A stretch of DNA of 34,868 nucleotides. Origin: Streptomyces sabulosicollis (lineage in GTDB: Bacteria > Actinomycetota > Actinomycetes > Streptomycetales > Streptomycetaceae). Each line of letters begins with the position of its first letter. Position 1 is the first letter of the stretch. The stretch covers positions 1 to 34,868 of the forward strand of contig NZ_JAEEAP010000047.1 of the NCBI RefSeq assembly GCF_016103465.1. Direction: 5' to 3'. Shown piece by piece: positions 17,521 to 24,419 of the stretch. Both the position numbers and the translations under genes were made by a program. The notes below the pieces were generated by a model. That model saw only the letters and a list, made by a program, of their open reading frames with translations. It was not told where the DNA came from and made no database searches.

Positions 17521-17739
17521 GTGCGCGACATCGCGACCCAGCCCCTGGCCACTTTCTGCGGCAACTGCAACTGCGGTTGTCCCCAGCTGTTCGTCGACCC
17601 CGGCGCGGAGCCGGAGCGGCGCATACGGATCACGGATGACTTCGGCCAGCAGGTGCAGATGAGCGAGGAGCAGTTCCGGGACCTGGTGGAGCAGGCCAAA
17701 ACCGGTGCCCTCGACCAACTGACGGCCACCGCGGTCTGA
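17521..17739 (+). CDS. Small Cys-rich protein, probable metal binder
   Basis: 72 aa from the GTG at 17521 (GGTGG upstream). The N-terminal part has the cluster CGNCNCGCP, four Cys in nine residues, followed by a hydrophilic helix (SEEQFRDLVEQAKTGALDQL). The cluster suggests coordination of copper or zinc, or a redox site; no named family was recognised. It stands 184 nt after the PCuAC-like gene. The gap has a short inverted repeat GGGGT-TTC-ACCCC near 17434-17446. Confidence 0.65.
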   Translation: MRDIATQPLATFCGNCNCGCPQLFVDPGAEPERRIRITDDFGQQVQMSEEQFRDLVEQAKTGALDQLTATAV

Positions 17740-18044
17740 CGCCCGACGACGCCGGTCGCCCCGGCATGACGCTCCTGGACACCGTCGCTTCGCGCCGCCG
17801 GTACGGTGCGTCTGGCGTGGCCGCCGGTCGGAGTGGTCCATGCCCGACCGGGAAGAGCGCGTGGACCAGGGGTTCAGCGAAGCGCGGCAGGTGTGGTGCT
17901 CCGCGAGCGAGGCACTGGCGGCCGCGCTGCGCTGAGCGGTCGAAGCCGCCGCACGACACGGATCCCTGTCCTGAGCGCCGAAGCGTGGCACAGGCCGTGG
18001 CCGGAGTGCAGAATGTGCCACGGGGGGAGAAAGAAGGTGCCGCC
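17740..18044. other. 305-nt gap, no convincing gene
   Basis: A 31-codon plus-strand frame (17840-17935, MPDREERVDQGF...) ends in an alternating Ala-rich helix and could be a remnant of a larger gene, but it has no good ribosome site. The frame of the following His-rich gene is open upstream to 17766, though that extension is low-complexity and lacks a start signal. The gap should hold the promoter of the His-rich gene; none was identified. Confidence 0.3.
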
Positions 18045-18338
18045 ATGACCACGCACACTCCCCACACCGGCCACTCCCACCAGCATGGAAGCGGTTGCGG
18101 CCACGTCGCGCTCCCGCACGACGATCACACCGACTACGTCCACGACGGCCATCTGCACCGGACACACGACGACCACGTCGACGAGTGCGAGCCCAGTGGC
18201 CACACCGTCCACGAAGGCCACGACCACCAGCACCGCGACGACTGCGGACATGTCGCCGTACCGCACGGCAATCATGTGGATTACGTCCACGACGGCCACC
18301 GCCACGCCCAGCATGAGGGCCACTGGGACGACCACTGA
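18045..18338 (+). CDS. His-rich protein built from two tandem metal-binding modules
   Basis: 97 aa, of which 27 are His. Two copies of a roughly 40-residue unit can be aligned: GCGHVALPHDDHTDYVHDGH with L/H-x-H and DDHVDE after it, and DCGHVAVPHGNHVDYVHDGH with R-H and GHWDDH after it. Each unit has one Cys, a DYVHDGH core and an acidic/His end. Similar short proteins are often labelled zinc transporter components, but this one has no membrane helix. A soluble zinc or copper buffer is the best reading. AGAAGG precedes the ATG. A perfect hairpin follows at 18436. The internal duplication is the notable feature. Confidence 0.8.
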   Translation: MTTHTPHTGHSHQHGSGCGHVALPHDDHTDYVHDGHLHRTHDDHVDECEPSGHTVHEGHDHQHRDDCGHVAVPHGNHVDYVHDGHRHAQHEGHWDDH

Positions 18339-18435
18339 CCGCGCGCCCCTGGCCGACGCCACGAGCGTCCCCCACCAGTCCCCTGGGCTCCGCGGCTGCT
18401 GACCCCTCCGGGCTCCCCGCCCCCGGGACACGGAA

Positions 18436-18460
18436 AGCCCCAGGCCGTCGGCCTGGGGCT
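18436..18460. terminator. Perfect 11-bp hairpin, bidirectional terminator
   Basis: AGCCCCAGGCC and its exact complement around a GTC loop. It lies between the converging His-rich gene and TIGR03943-type gene, so it can end transcription from both sides. Confidence 0.7.
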
Positions 18461-18503
18461 GAACCATGCGCCCGCCGTTCACCGGTCCGCTTACGAGTCC
18501 GTT

Positions 18504-19286
18504 TCACCGGCCCGGCCGGGTCGGCACCGCGTCGTTGTACGGGTCCTTGGGTGCGGGGACGCGCTTGACGGCCGTGGCGTCCAGGGCCGGGCTCGCGTCG
18601 TCCGTACCGACCTTGCCGGTGGGGTGCCAGGTGCCGGTGACGGTGACCCAGGCATCGGCGGGTGGCGCCGTGGCCCCGTGCACCCGCACCTTGCGTACCG
18701 TCGCGTCGGCGGCGCAGCAGCTGATGGCCAGGCGGCTGACGTACCAGGTGCCATGGTGTCCGGGGGTGACGAAGCCGGTGAGGCGGACGGTGTGCCCCCT
18801 CAGGGTGCCGTCGGTGTCCCAGACCGCCCGGGAGCTGAAGTCGTTCAGCGACATCTCGACGATCCCGTTCCGCGGGAGGGCGGGGAAGAGGCTGTCTCCG
18901 GCGGTGGGGGCCTTCGCCTTCGCCTCGTCGCGGGCGGCGGTGTACGAGCCGAGAGCGGGTGGCGCGAGGAACAGGATGGTCAGGGCCGGTACGTACAGCA
19001 GCCAGGCGATCCGCGGCCCCTGAGAGTGATCGTGTCCATGGCCTTGGTGGCCGCCGTCTTGGTGGCCATCGTGACCGTGGTCGTGGTCCGTGCGCGGGCG
19101 GTTGAAGGGAAAACCGTCGCGGGCTGCGCTGACCGCGCCGAGCACGATCAGCAGCACTCCCGAGGCGATGAGCGCGGGCCGCAGGCCAGGTCGCACATAG
19201 CGCAGATACAGATCGGTCAGCAGCGAGATGTGCAGCAGCCCGACGCCGGTGAACAGGAGCAGCAGCACCTGGATGTTGCGCTTCAC
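18504..19286 (-). CDS. TIGR03943-type membrane protein, partner of the adjacent permease
   Basis: 260 aa from the GTG at 19286, which overlaps the permease stop by GTGA. Two N-terminal helices (VLLLLFTGVGLLHISLLT and LRPALIASGVLLIVLGAVS) are followed by a His/Asp/Gly-rich cytosolic or outer stretch (RTDHDHGHDGHQDGGHQGHG), a third helix (WLLYVPALTILFLAPPAL) and a C-terminal beta domain. That domain has the family sequence RLAISCCAADA (double Cys) and VTGTWHP. TIGR03943 proteins are regularly paired with UPF0718 permeases as a putative two-part transporter; the substrate is unproven. The His-rich stretch suggests zinc or another divalent metal. Confidence 0.82.
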   Translation of the reverse strand: MKRNIQVLLLLFTGVGLLHISLLTDLYLRYVRPGLRPALIASGVLLIVLGAVSAARDGFPFNRPRTDHDHGHDGHQDGGHQGHGHDHSQGPRIAWLLYVPALTILFLAPPALGSYTAARDEAKAKAPTAGDSLFPALPRNGIVEMSLNDFSSRAVWDTDGTLRGHTVRLTGFVTPGHHGTWYVSRLAISCCAADATVRKVRVHGATAPPADAWVTVTGTWHPTGKVGTDDASPALDATAVKRVPAPKDPYNDAVPTRPGR

Positions 19287-20386
19287 AGCAGCCACCACCC
19301 CACCAGAGCACTGCACAAGACCGCCACCACCCAGGTGGCCGACGAGAAGCGCAGGGCGAAGGCCCGCCCGAAGGTGCCGGACTGCAGGGCGATCAGCTTC
19401 AGGTCGACCATCGGGCCGACCACCATGAAGGCGAGCCGGGCGCTGGGTGAGAAGCCGGTGAGCGAGGCGGCGACGAACGCGTCGGCCTCGGAGCAGACCG
19501 CGAGGACCACCGCGAGCAACCCCAGCATGGGCAGCGAGAGCCACGGCGAGTCGGAGAAGAGCCGCAGCACGAAATGCGGCACCGCGACGTTGAACGTGGC
19601 CGCGGCCGCCGCGCCGACCACGAGGAACCCTCCGGCGTGCAGGAAATCGTGCTGGAGCGAGACCCGGAACTCCTCGGCCCGGCTCGCGCCGGCGGTGTGT
19701 CCGGTGGGCCCCTCGGGGGTGCGCAGCCACTCCTCGCGGCCCAGACGGATCCATAGCCAGCCCATGACCACAGAGGTCAGCAGCGAGGCGACGAGCCGGG
19801 CCGTGACCATCCAGGGGTTGCCGGGGAAGGCCACGTACGTCGCCATCAGCACGATCGGGTTGATGGCGGGGGCCGACAGCAGAAAGGCCAGCGCCGCCGC
19901 CGGGGTCACCCCGCGCCGCATGAGACTTCCCGCCACCGGGACCGACGCGCACTCACATCCCGGCAGCACCGCCCCGGCGACCCCCGCGACCGGCACGGCG
20001 AGCGCCGGGTTGCGCGGAAGAACCCGGGTGAAGACCCACGCCGGCACGAAAGCGCTGATCGCGGCCGACACCACAGTGCCGAGCAGCAGAAACGGCACCC
20101 CCTGGATGACGATCGCGGTGAACACCGTCCGCCATGCCGCCACCGCCCGGTTGTCGAGCCCGGCGGAGATCTCGGGCCCCAGCACGATGGCGGCGACACC
20201 GAGCACCGCCACGGGGAGCCCCGCGATCAGCGCATGAGAGGTGACGCGTGCGGCCGCGCGCAGTCCGCCACCCCCGTCGGGCCGTGTGGCCGACGGTGTC
20301 CGGTCGTGGGCAGGGCTCTCGGGCAACGGCGACGCGACGTCGACATCGCTGTCCACCACGCCTCCCCTCACAAGACTCTTCGTCAC
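19283..20386 (-). CDS. YraQ/UPF0718-family permease
   Basis: 367 aa from the GTG at 20386, which has GCGGAGG 5 nt upstream; a GTG at 20404 has no such site. About eight to nine helices. Family marks include VLPGCECASVPVAGSLMRRG, with paired Cys near a helix start, FLLSAPAINPIVLMAT, and VCSEADAFVAASL. It is translationally coupled to the TIGR03943-type gene through a GTGA overlap. The pair probably forms one membrane complex. It lies divergent from the zur operon; the 201-nt gap contains the zur Zur-box, but a convincing minus-strand promoter there was not found, so zinc control of this pair is only possible. Confidence 0.85.
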   Translation of the reverse strand: MTKSLVRGGVVDSDVDVASPLPESPAHDRTPSATRPDGGGGLRAAARVTSHALIAGLPVAVLGVAAIVLGPEISAGLDNRAVAAWRTVFTAIVIQGVPFLLLGTVVSAAISAFVPAWVFTRVLPRNPALAVPVAGVAGAVLPGCECASVPVAGSLMRRGVTPAAALAFLLSAPAINPIVLMATYVAFPGNPWMVTARLVASLLTSVVMGWLWIRLGREEWLRTPEGPTGHTAGASRAEEFRVSLQHDFLHAGGFLVVGAAAAATFNVAVPHFVLRLFSDSPWLSLPMLGLLAVVLAVCSEADAFVAASLTGFSPSARLAFMVVGPMVDLKLIALQSGTFGRAFALRFSSATWVVAVLCSALVGWWLL

Positions 20387-20509
20387 GGCGACCTCCGCAG
20401 CCACACCTTAGCGGCGGGGGGACAGTGCGAGTGTCCGTTCGGGGACCGCCGGCCCGGTTCTCTTCCCGGCGGCGGATCGAAGACCCGCACACATGAGATG
20501 TCATTCATA

Positions 20510-20538
20510 TGGACATGGATTTCATTTCCATTTACGGT
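20510..20538 (+). promoter_or_regulatory. zur operon promoter with overlapping Zur-box-like operator
   Basis: TGGACA (20510-20515), 17-nt spacer, TACGGT (20533-20538) forms a good vegetative promoter. The spacer contains TGGATTTCATTTCCA (20516-20530), whose complement TGGAAATGAAATCCA matches the actinobacterial Zur core TGAAAATGATTTTCA, as I recall it, at 11 of 15 positions. A repressor bound here would block RNA polymerase, implying that zur represses its own operon. Binding is inferred, not shown. Confidence 0.7.
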
Positions 20539-20587
20539 GAAGCAGCACTACCCGCTTCCAGCCGAGCGCCCCCGGAGGTGATCTGCC

Positions 20588-21046
20588 GTGAACAACCGGA
20601 GAACCCGGCAGCGAGCCGCCGTCCTGCGCGTCCTCACCAGCTGCCAGGACTTCGTCTCGGCCCAGGAACTGCACGCGCTACTGGCCGCCGAATCGGTTCC
20701 GATCGGGCTGACCACCGTCTACCGCGCCCTGCGGCATCTGGAGGCCACCGGCGGTGTCGATGTCATACGCGATGACGCCGGGGAACGGCTCTACCGCCCA
20801 CGCCCCGCCGAGGGGCACCGCCACTATCTGATCTGCCGCTGCTGCGGCCGGAGCCGGCCGGTGGACTCCGAGGTGGTGGAGCGGTGGGCCGAGCGGATCG
20901 GGGCGGATACCGGATTCGCCGCGGTGGAGCACACCGTCGAACTCACCGGCATCTGCGCCGGCTGCCAACCCACCGCCGACGAAGGAGAACCACCCCCATG
21001 CCACTGGGAGCCCGCCCGGGGCCCAGCCCACAACTGCGCGAGCTGA
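20588..21046 (+). CDS. zur: Zinc uptake regulator Zur (Fur family)
   Basis: 152 aa from the GTG at 20588 after GGAGG. The winged helix-turn-helix spans about 1-80 (RTRQRAAVLRVLTSCQDF, SAQELHALL, GLTTVYRALRHLEATG). The dimerisation/metal domain has GHRHYLICRCCGRSRPVD and VEHTVELTGICAGC: two CxxC-type pairs for structural zinc and His/Glu residues of the sensing site. The double-Cys style and neighbours (zinc-free ribosomal proteins, CobW) argue for Zur rather than Fur. It should repress the Zur-box promoters in this window when zinc is bound. The last 49 nt overlap the next gene. It leads an operon of six genes packed end to end. Confidence 0.9.
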   Translation: MNNRRTRQRAAVLRVLTSCQDFVSAQELHALLAAESVPIGLTTVYRALRHLEATGGVDVIRDDAGERLYRPRPAEGHRHYLICRCCGRSRPVDSEVVERWAERIGADTGFAAVEHTVELTGICAGCQPTADEGEPPPCHWEPARGPAHNCAS

Positions 21047-21267
21047 GGCAGACCGTACGTCGTCTACTCGCCCTCGACGACGACACCGCCGTCGTGGTCC
21101 GCCAACTCACCTGCGCCGAGCCCGGCTGCCCTCCGCTGGAGACGATCATCGCCGTCCTGCCCATGAACGGCCGGGCCCGCCGCTGGACGCTGCACACCAC
21201 CACCGAACAGATCACCGAGGACGACCTGCGGGCAGCCCTGCTCGCCCCGCCGCACGAAGGAGCCTGA
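20998..21267 (+). CDS. Conserved-looking 89-aa protein of unknown function in the zur operon
   Basis: Starts at the ATG at 20998 after GAAGGAG, inside the 3' end of zur (49-nt overlap in another frame), and ends directly at the next start (TGA then ATG). The protein reads as an alpha-helical start (PSPQLRELRQTVRRLLAL), a strand VVVRQLTCAEPGCPPLE with Cys-x4-Cys, a strand TIIAVLPM, and a helix ITEDDLRAALL. The CAEPGCPP pair might bind metal. I recognise no named family. Its position between Zur and a CobW GTPase suggests a role in zinc delivery, as partner or client of the GTPase; this is inference. Confidence 0.75.
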   Translation: MPLGARPGPSPQLRELRQTVRRLLALDDDTAVVVRQLTCAEPGCPPLETIIAVLPMNGRARRWTLHTTTEQITEDDLRAALLAPPHEGA

Positions 21268-22290
21268 ATGACCACCCCAGCCACCGACGAGCCCCGCGAC
21301 GAGCGCGTCCCCGTCACCGTCCTCACCGGCTTCCTCGGCTCCGGGAAGACGACCCTGCTCAACCGCATCCTCACCGAGCAGCACGGACTGCGGATCGCCG
21401 TCATCGAGAACGAGTTCGGCGAGGTCGGCGTCGACGACGCCCTCGTCCTCGACGCCGAAGAAGAGATCTTCGAGATGAACAACGGCTGCATCTGCTGCAC
21501 CGTGCGCGGAGATCTCATCCGCATCCTGGGCGCGCTGATGCGGCGGCGCGAGACGTTCGACCACATCCTGATCGAGACCACCGGCCTCGCCGACCCGGCA
21601 CCGGTCGCGCAGACCTTCTTCATGGACGACGAGATCGCCGCCCAGCTGCGGCTGGACGCCATCGTCACCCTCGTCGACGCCGCGCACATCCTCCAGCACC
21701 TGGACGAGGTCAAACCCGAGGGCGTGGAGAACGAGGCCGTGGAGCAGATCGCCTTCGCCGACCGGATCGTCCTCAACAAGACCGACCTGGCGGACGAGGC
21801 GACTCTCGCCGAGGTCACCGGCCGCATCCGCGCCATCAACAGCGGCGTACAGATCATCCACGCCCAGCACGCCCACATCTACCTCCCCCAGGTGCTGGAC
21901 GTCGGCGCGTTCGACCTGGAGCGGGTGCTCGCCGACGACCCGTCCTTCCTCACCGAGACCGAGCACCAGCACGACACCACCGTCACCTCGGTCGGCATCG
22001 ACCTGCCCGGCGAGCTCGACGAGGACCGGCTCAACCGGTGGCTGGGCACCCTGCTGCGGACGAAGGGCGTGGACATCTTCCGTTCCAAGGGCATCCTCGC
22101 CCTCGCCGGAGCGCCCAAGCGGTATGTCTTCCAGGGCGTGCACATGCTGCTGGACGGCGAGTTCGGCCGCGACTGGCGCGACGGCGAGGAACGCCGCAAC
22201 CGGCTGGTCTTCATCGGCCGCGACCTCGACCGGGAGGCGCTGGAGCGCGGCTTCGCCGGCTGCCTGGCCACCGCCGGAGCCGCCGCATGA
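21268..22290 (+). CDS. CobW/COG0523 GTPase (putative zinc metallochaperone), canonical
   Basis: 340 aa. All GTPase motifs are present: Walker A GFLGSGKT (21-28), [10 protein letters not shown], the metal-binding CxCC in GCICC (C74, C76, C77), IETTGLADP, and guanine-specificity NKTD. The C-terminal CobW_C domain spans about 235-335 ([30 protein letters not shown]). COG0523 proteins under Zur are thought to insert scarce zinc into client proteins in the cytosol. It follows the 89-aa gene without a gap and overlaps the WD40 gene by ATGA. It differs from the second canonical copy at 28348 in being shorter, without a His-rich tail. The client is unknown; the coupled WD40 protein is a candidate partner. 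Confidence 0.93.
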   Translation: MTTPATDEPRDERVPVTVLTGFLGSGKTTLLNRILTEQHGLRIAVIENEFGEVGVDDALVLDAEEEIFEMNNGCICCTVRGDLIRILGALMRRRETFDHILIETTGLADPAPVAQTFFMDDEIAAQLRLDAIVTLVDAAHILQHLDEVKPEGVENEAVEQIAFADRIVLNKTDLADEATLAEVTGRIRAINSGVQIIHAQHAHIYLPQVLDVGAFDLERVLADDPSFLTETEHQHDTTVTSVGIDLPGELDEDRLNRWLGTLLRTKGVDIFRSKGILALAGAPKRYVFQGVHMLLDGEFGRDWRDGEERRNRLVFIGRDLDREALERGFAGCLATAGAAA

Positions 22291-23318
22291 GCATCACCGC
22301 ACCCGACACCGACCTCACCATCGGCTGGGACATCGCCGTCGACGACGCGCCCGTCGCGCTCAGCGCCCGCCATGGCCTGGTCGCCGTCGCGGGCGCCGAC
22401 GGCACCGTATGGCTGCTCGACGCCGCCACCGGCACGCGCGTCGACACCTTCGAACTGCCCGGCGGGGCACTGCGTACGGCCCTGTCCCCCGATGCCCGGC
22501 ACGCGGCCGCCACCGGACCCACCGGCTATGCTCTCTGGCGCCGGGAAGACGGCCGTACCACCGTCCACGAAACCGGCGCCTGGTCCTCCACCGCCGCGTG
22601 GGCGGACAACGAGCGGGTGGCGATCGCCTCCGGCCGCCGCGCACACGTCCTCGGCCCGGACGGCGAGAGGCTGTGGGCCACGGAGCCCGCCGCCAGCACC
22701 GTCACCGACCTGGCCTGGCTGCGTCAGGGGCGGCGGCTGGCCGTCGCCGCCTACGGGGCCGTGCGCTGCCACGAACGGCACACCCTCAAGCCGGTGATGA
22801 CCTACCCCTACATCGGCTCGCACCTCGCGCTCGCCGTCGCCCCCACCGGCCGCTGGATCTGCAGCGGCAACCAGGACGCCTCCATCCACATCTGGCGCAC
22901 CCGCGACGCGGGCGAGCTCACCATGTCCGGCTACCCGGAGAAGGTCTCCCGCCTCGCCTTCGACGACACCGGTTGCTGGCTCGCCGCCGACGGCGCCCCC
23001 GACGTCACCGTCTGGGACTTCTCCGGCAAGGGGCCCGCCGGTACGGCCCCCCGCTCCCTGCGCTGCCATGAGACCGTCACCGCGCTCACCTGGCGGCCCG
23101 GCAACAGCGGCCACCTCGCGAGCGGCGGCCAGGACGGCACGGTCGCACTGTGGCGGGCCACCTCCGGCAGGCCCGAGTCCCGGCTCTCCCCCGTCCGCAC
23201 CCTGGACGGCGACGCGGCGGTCGCGGCACTCGCCTGGGCCGGTCCCCACCTGCTGATCGCCGCGCACCGGGACGGCCGCGTACGGGCCCACCGGCTGCCC
23301 TCCCGGACCGCGCTGTGA
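22287..23318 (+). CDS. WD40 repeat protein coupled to the CobW GTPase
   Basis: 343 aa, probably a complete seven-bladed propeller. Blade-like repeats are visible as [60 protein letters not shown] and [19 protein letters not shown]. There is no signal peptide or membrane helix, so it is cytosolic, probably a docking scaffold. The start overlaps the CobW stop by ATGA and the end overlaps the ferredoxin-like gene by GTGA, so near-equal synthesis is likely. A WD40 protein fixed in a zinc-starvation operon suggests that it holds the GTPase next to clients, or is itself the client. No enzymatic motif was seen. Confidence 0.88.
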   Translation: MSITAPDTDLTIGWDIAVDDAPVALSARHGLVAVAGADGTVWLLDAATGTRVDTFELPGGALRTALSPDARHAAATGPTGYALWRREDGRTTVHETGAWSSTAAWADNERVAIASGRRAHVLGPDGERLWATEPAASTVTDLAWLRQGRRLAVAAYGAVRCHERHTLKPVMTYPYIGSHLALAVAPTGRWICSGNQDASIHIWRTRDAGELTMSGYPEKVSRLAFDDTGCWLAADGAPDVTVWDFSGKGPAGTAPRSLRCHETVTALTWRPGNSGHLASGGQDGTVALWRATSGRPESRLSPVRTLDGDAAVAALAWAGPHLLIAAHRDGRVRAHRLPSRTAL

Positions 23319-23746
23319 ACCCCCGTACGGCCACGATCGGCGCCGCCCGCGACCGGCCCTGCACCCTGGTCGTCTGCCGGGGCTGCTGCTGTGGCGATCC
23401 GCGCAAACACCCCGGCACCGACCACCAGTGGCAACTCGACCGGCTGCGCGCCGCCGCCGCCGGATCCGACGGCCGGCTCGCCGTGCGCACGACCGACTGC
23501 CTCGGCCCCTGTGACCAGGCCAACGTCATCGTCGTCCAGCCCTCCGGAGCCGGACGCCGCAACGGCGGCCGCGCCACCTGGATCGGCTGGGCCAACGACG
23601 ACGACTGCACCGACGACATCCTCGGCTGGGCCACCGCCGGCGGGCCCGGACTCGCCGAACCACCGGCCACGCTTCAGCTGCAGTTCATCCGCCCGCCCGG
23701 CGAAGCCCGGACGCGGGCACGCGGGCGCGGACGTGCACGCCGATGA
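23315..23746 (+). CDS. (2Fe-2S) thioredoxin-like ferredoxin family protein
   Basis: 143 aa from the GTG at 23315, overlapping the WD40 stop by GTGA. The N-terminus carries VVCRGCCCGDPRKHPG and, 45 residues later, DCLGPCDQANVIVV, i.e. clustered Cys then C-x3-C, the layout of thioredoxin-fold 2Fe-2S ferredoxins. The GWANDDD segment is also typical of this family in actinomycetes. The C-terminus is Arg/Gly-rich and overlaps the ArsR start. With extra Cys (CCC) it might bind zinc rather than an Fe-S cluster; the sequence cannot decide. Its place in the zur operon is unusual. Confidence 0.8.
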   Translation: MNPRTATIGAARDRPCTLVVCRGCCCGDPRKHPGTDHQWQLDRLRAAAAGSDGRLAVRTTDCLGPCDQANVIVVQPSGAGRRNGGRATWIGWANDDDCTDDILGWATAGGPGLAEPPATLQLQFIRPPGEARTRARGRGRARR

Positions 23747-24089
23747 GGACCTGGGCGGCCGCGATGTGCGCGCGGCCGCCCACCTCGACGAGGCCACGGC
23801 GGCATCCGTCGCCGCCGCGCTCCAGGCCCTGGCCACCCCGTCCCGGCTGCTGATCCTCACCACCCTGCGGCAATCTCCGCGCTCGGTCACCGAACTCGCC
23901 GCCGGCATCGGCATGGAACAGTCCGCCGTCTCCCACCAGCTCCGCCTCCTGCGCACCCTCGGCCTGGTCACCCGGCGCCGGAACGGCCGCCGCATCGTCT
24001 ACAGCCTCTACGACGACCACGTCGCCCAACTCCTCGACCAGGCCGTCCACCACATCGAACACCTGCGCCTCGGCATCCGCGACGCGTGA
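23733..24089 (+). CDS. ArsR/SmtB-family zinc-responsive repressor
   Basis: 118 aa from the GTG at 23733 (GTG 23766 possible). The winged helix is clear: LATPSRLLILTTLRQS, SVTELAAGIGMEQSAVSHQL, RLLRTLGLVTRRRNGRR. Helix 5 carries D94-x-H96-x10-H107-x2-H110, exactly the pattern of the alpha-5 zinc site of SmtB/CzrA sensors. These proteins release DNA when zinc is in excess, opposite in logic to Zur. It is the last gene of the zur operon and overlaps the ferredoxin-like gene by 14 nt. Two zinc sensors of opposite sign in one operon would let Zur control the threshold of the excess-zinc response. The target operator was not found in the window. Confidence 0.88.
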   Translation: MHADEDLGGRDVRAAAHLDEATAASVAAALQALATPSRLLILTTLRQSPRSVTELAAGIGMEQSAVSHQLRLLRTLGLVTRRRNGRRIVYSLYDDHVAQLLDQAVHHIEHLRLGIRDA

Positions 24090-24097
24090 CGAACGTC

Positions 24098-24132
24098 GCT
24101 GGGGGTGGTCATCGGCGATGACCACCCCCAGC
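24098..24132. terminator. Perfect 16-bp hairpin, bidirectional terminator
   Basis: GCTGGGGGTGGTCATC pairs fully with GATGACCACCCCCAGC around a GGC loop. It lies in the 54-nt gap between the converging arsR and rpsR genes and should stop transcription from both Zur-controlled operons. Confidence 0.85.
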
Positions 24133-24143
24133 TGTCGGAGCGG

Positions 24144-24386
24144 CTATCGGGAGCTGTAGGGCAGCAGGGCCATTTCGCGGGCGTTCTTGATGGCGCGGGC
24201 GATCTGGCGCTGCTGCCGACGCGTCACATGGCTCACCCGACGGCTGCGTATCTTGCCGCGGTCGGAAATGAACTTCCGCAGCAGGTCGGTGTCCTTGTAA
24301 TCCACATAGGTGATGCCCGCCGCGTCCAGCGGGTTGACACGGCGACGCTTGGGGTCCGGGCGCTTGGTGCCGATGCGTCGGGACAT
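24144..24386 (-). CDS. rpsR: 30S ribosomal protein S18, zinc-independent paralogue
   Basis: 80 aa, typical S18 core ([49 protein letters not shown]). There is no Cys at all, while the zinc-binding actinobacterial S18 has Cys near the N-terminus; this marks the C-minus form made in zinc starvation. GGAAAGGA precedes the ATG. It is the last gene of the minus-strand operon rpmG-rpmE-cobW-rpsR transcribed from the Zur-box promoter at 26018-26046. Substitution in 16S-bound ribosomes would free the zinc held by the usual S18. Confidence 0.95.
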   Translation of the reverse strand: MSRRIGTKRPDPKRRRVNPLDAAGITYVDYKDTDLLRKFISDRGKIRSRRVSHVTRRQQRQIARAIKNAREMALLPYSSR

Positions 24387-24419
24387 GATCAGTTCCTTTC
24401 CGTACGGTGCCGTCCGCGT

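Noticed and set aside
17840-17935. 31-codon plus-strand frame
   Set aside because: No ribosome site and too short; kept only as a remark for the gap.
16825-19311. 828-codon minus-strand open frame
   Set aside because: It spans several plus-strand genes and the terminator at 18436 and is Arg-rich without a domain; a result of high GC.
20405-20509. Zur-controlled minus-strand promoter for the permease pair
   Set aside because: No -35/-10 pair with acceptable spacing lies on that strand next to the Zur-box.
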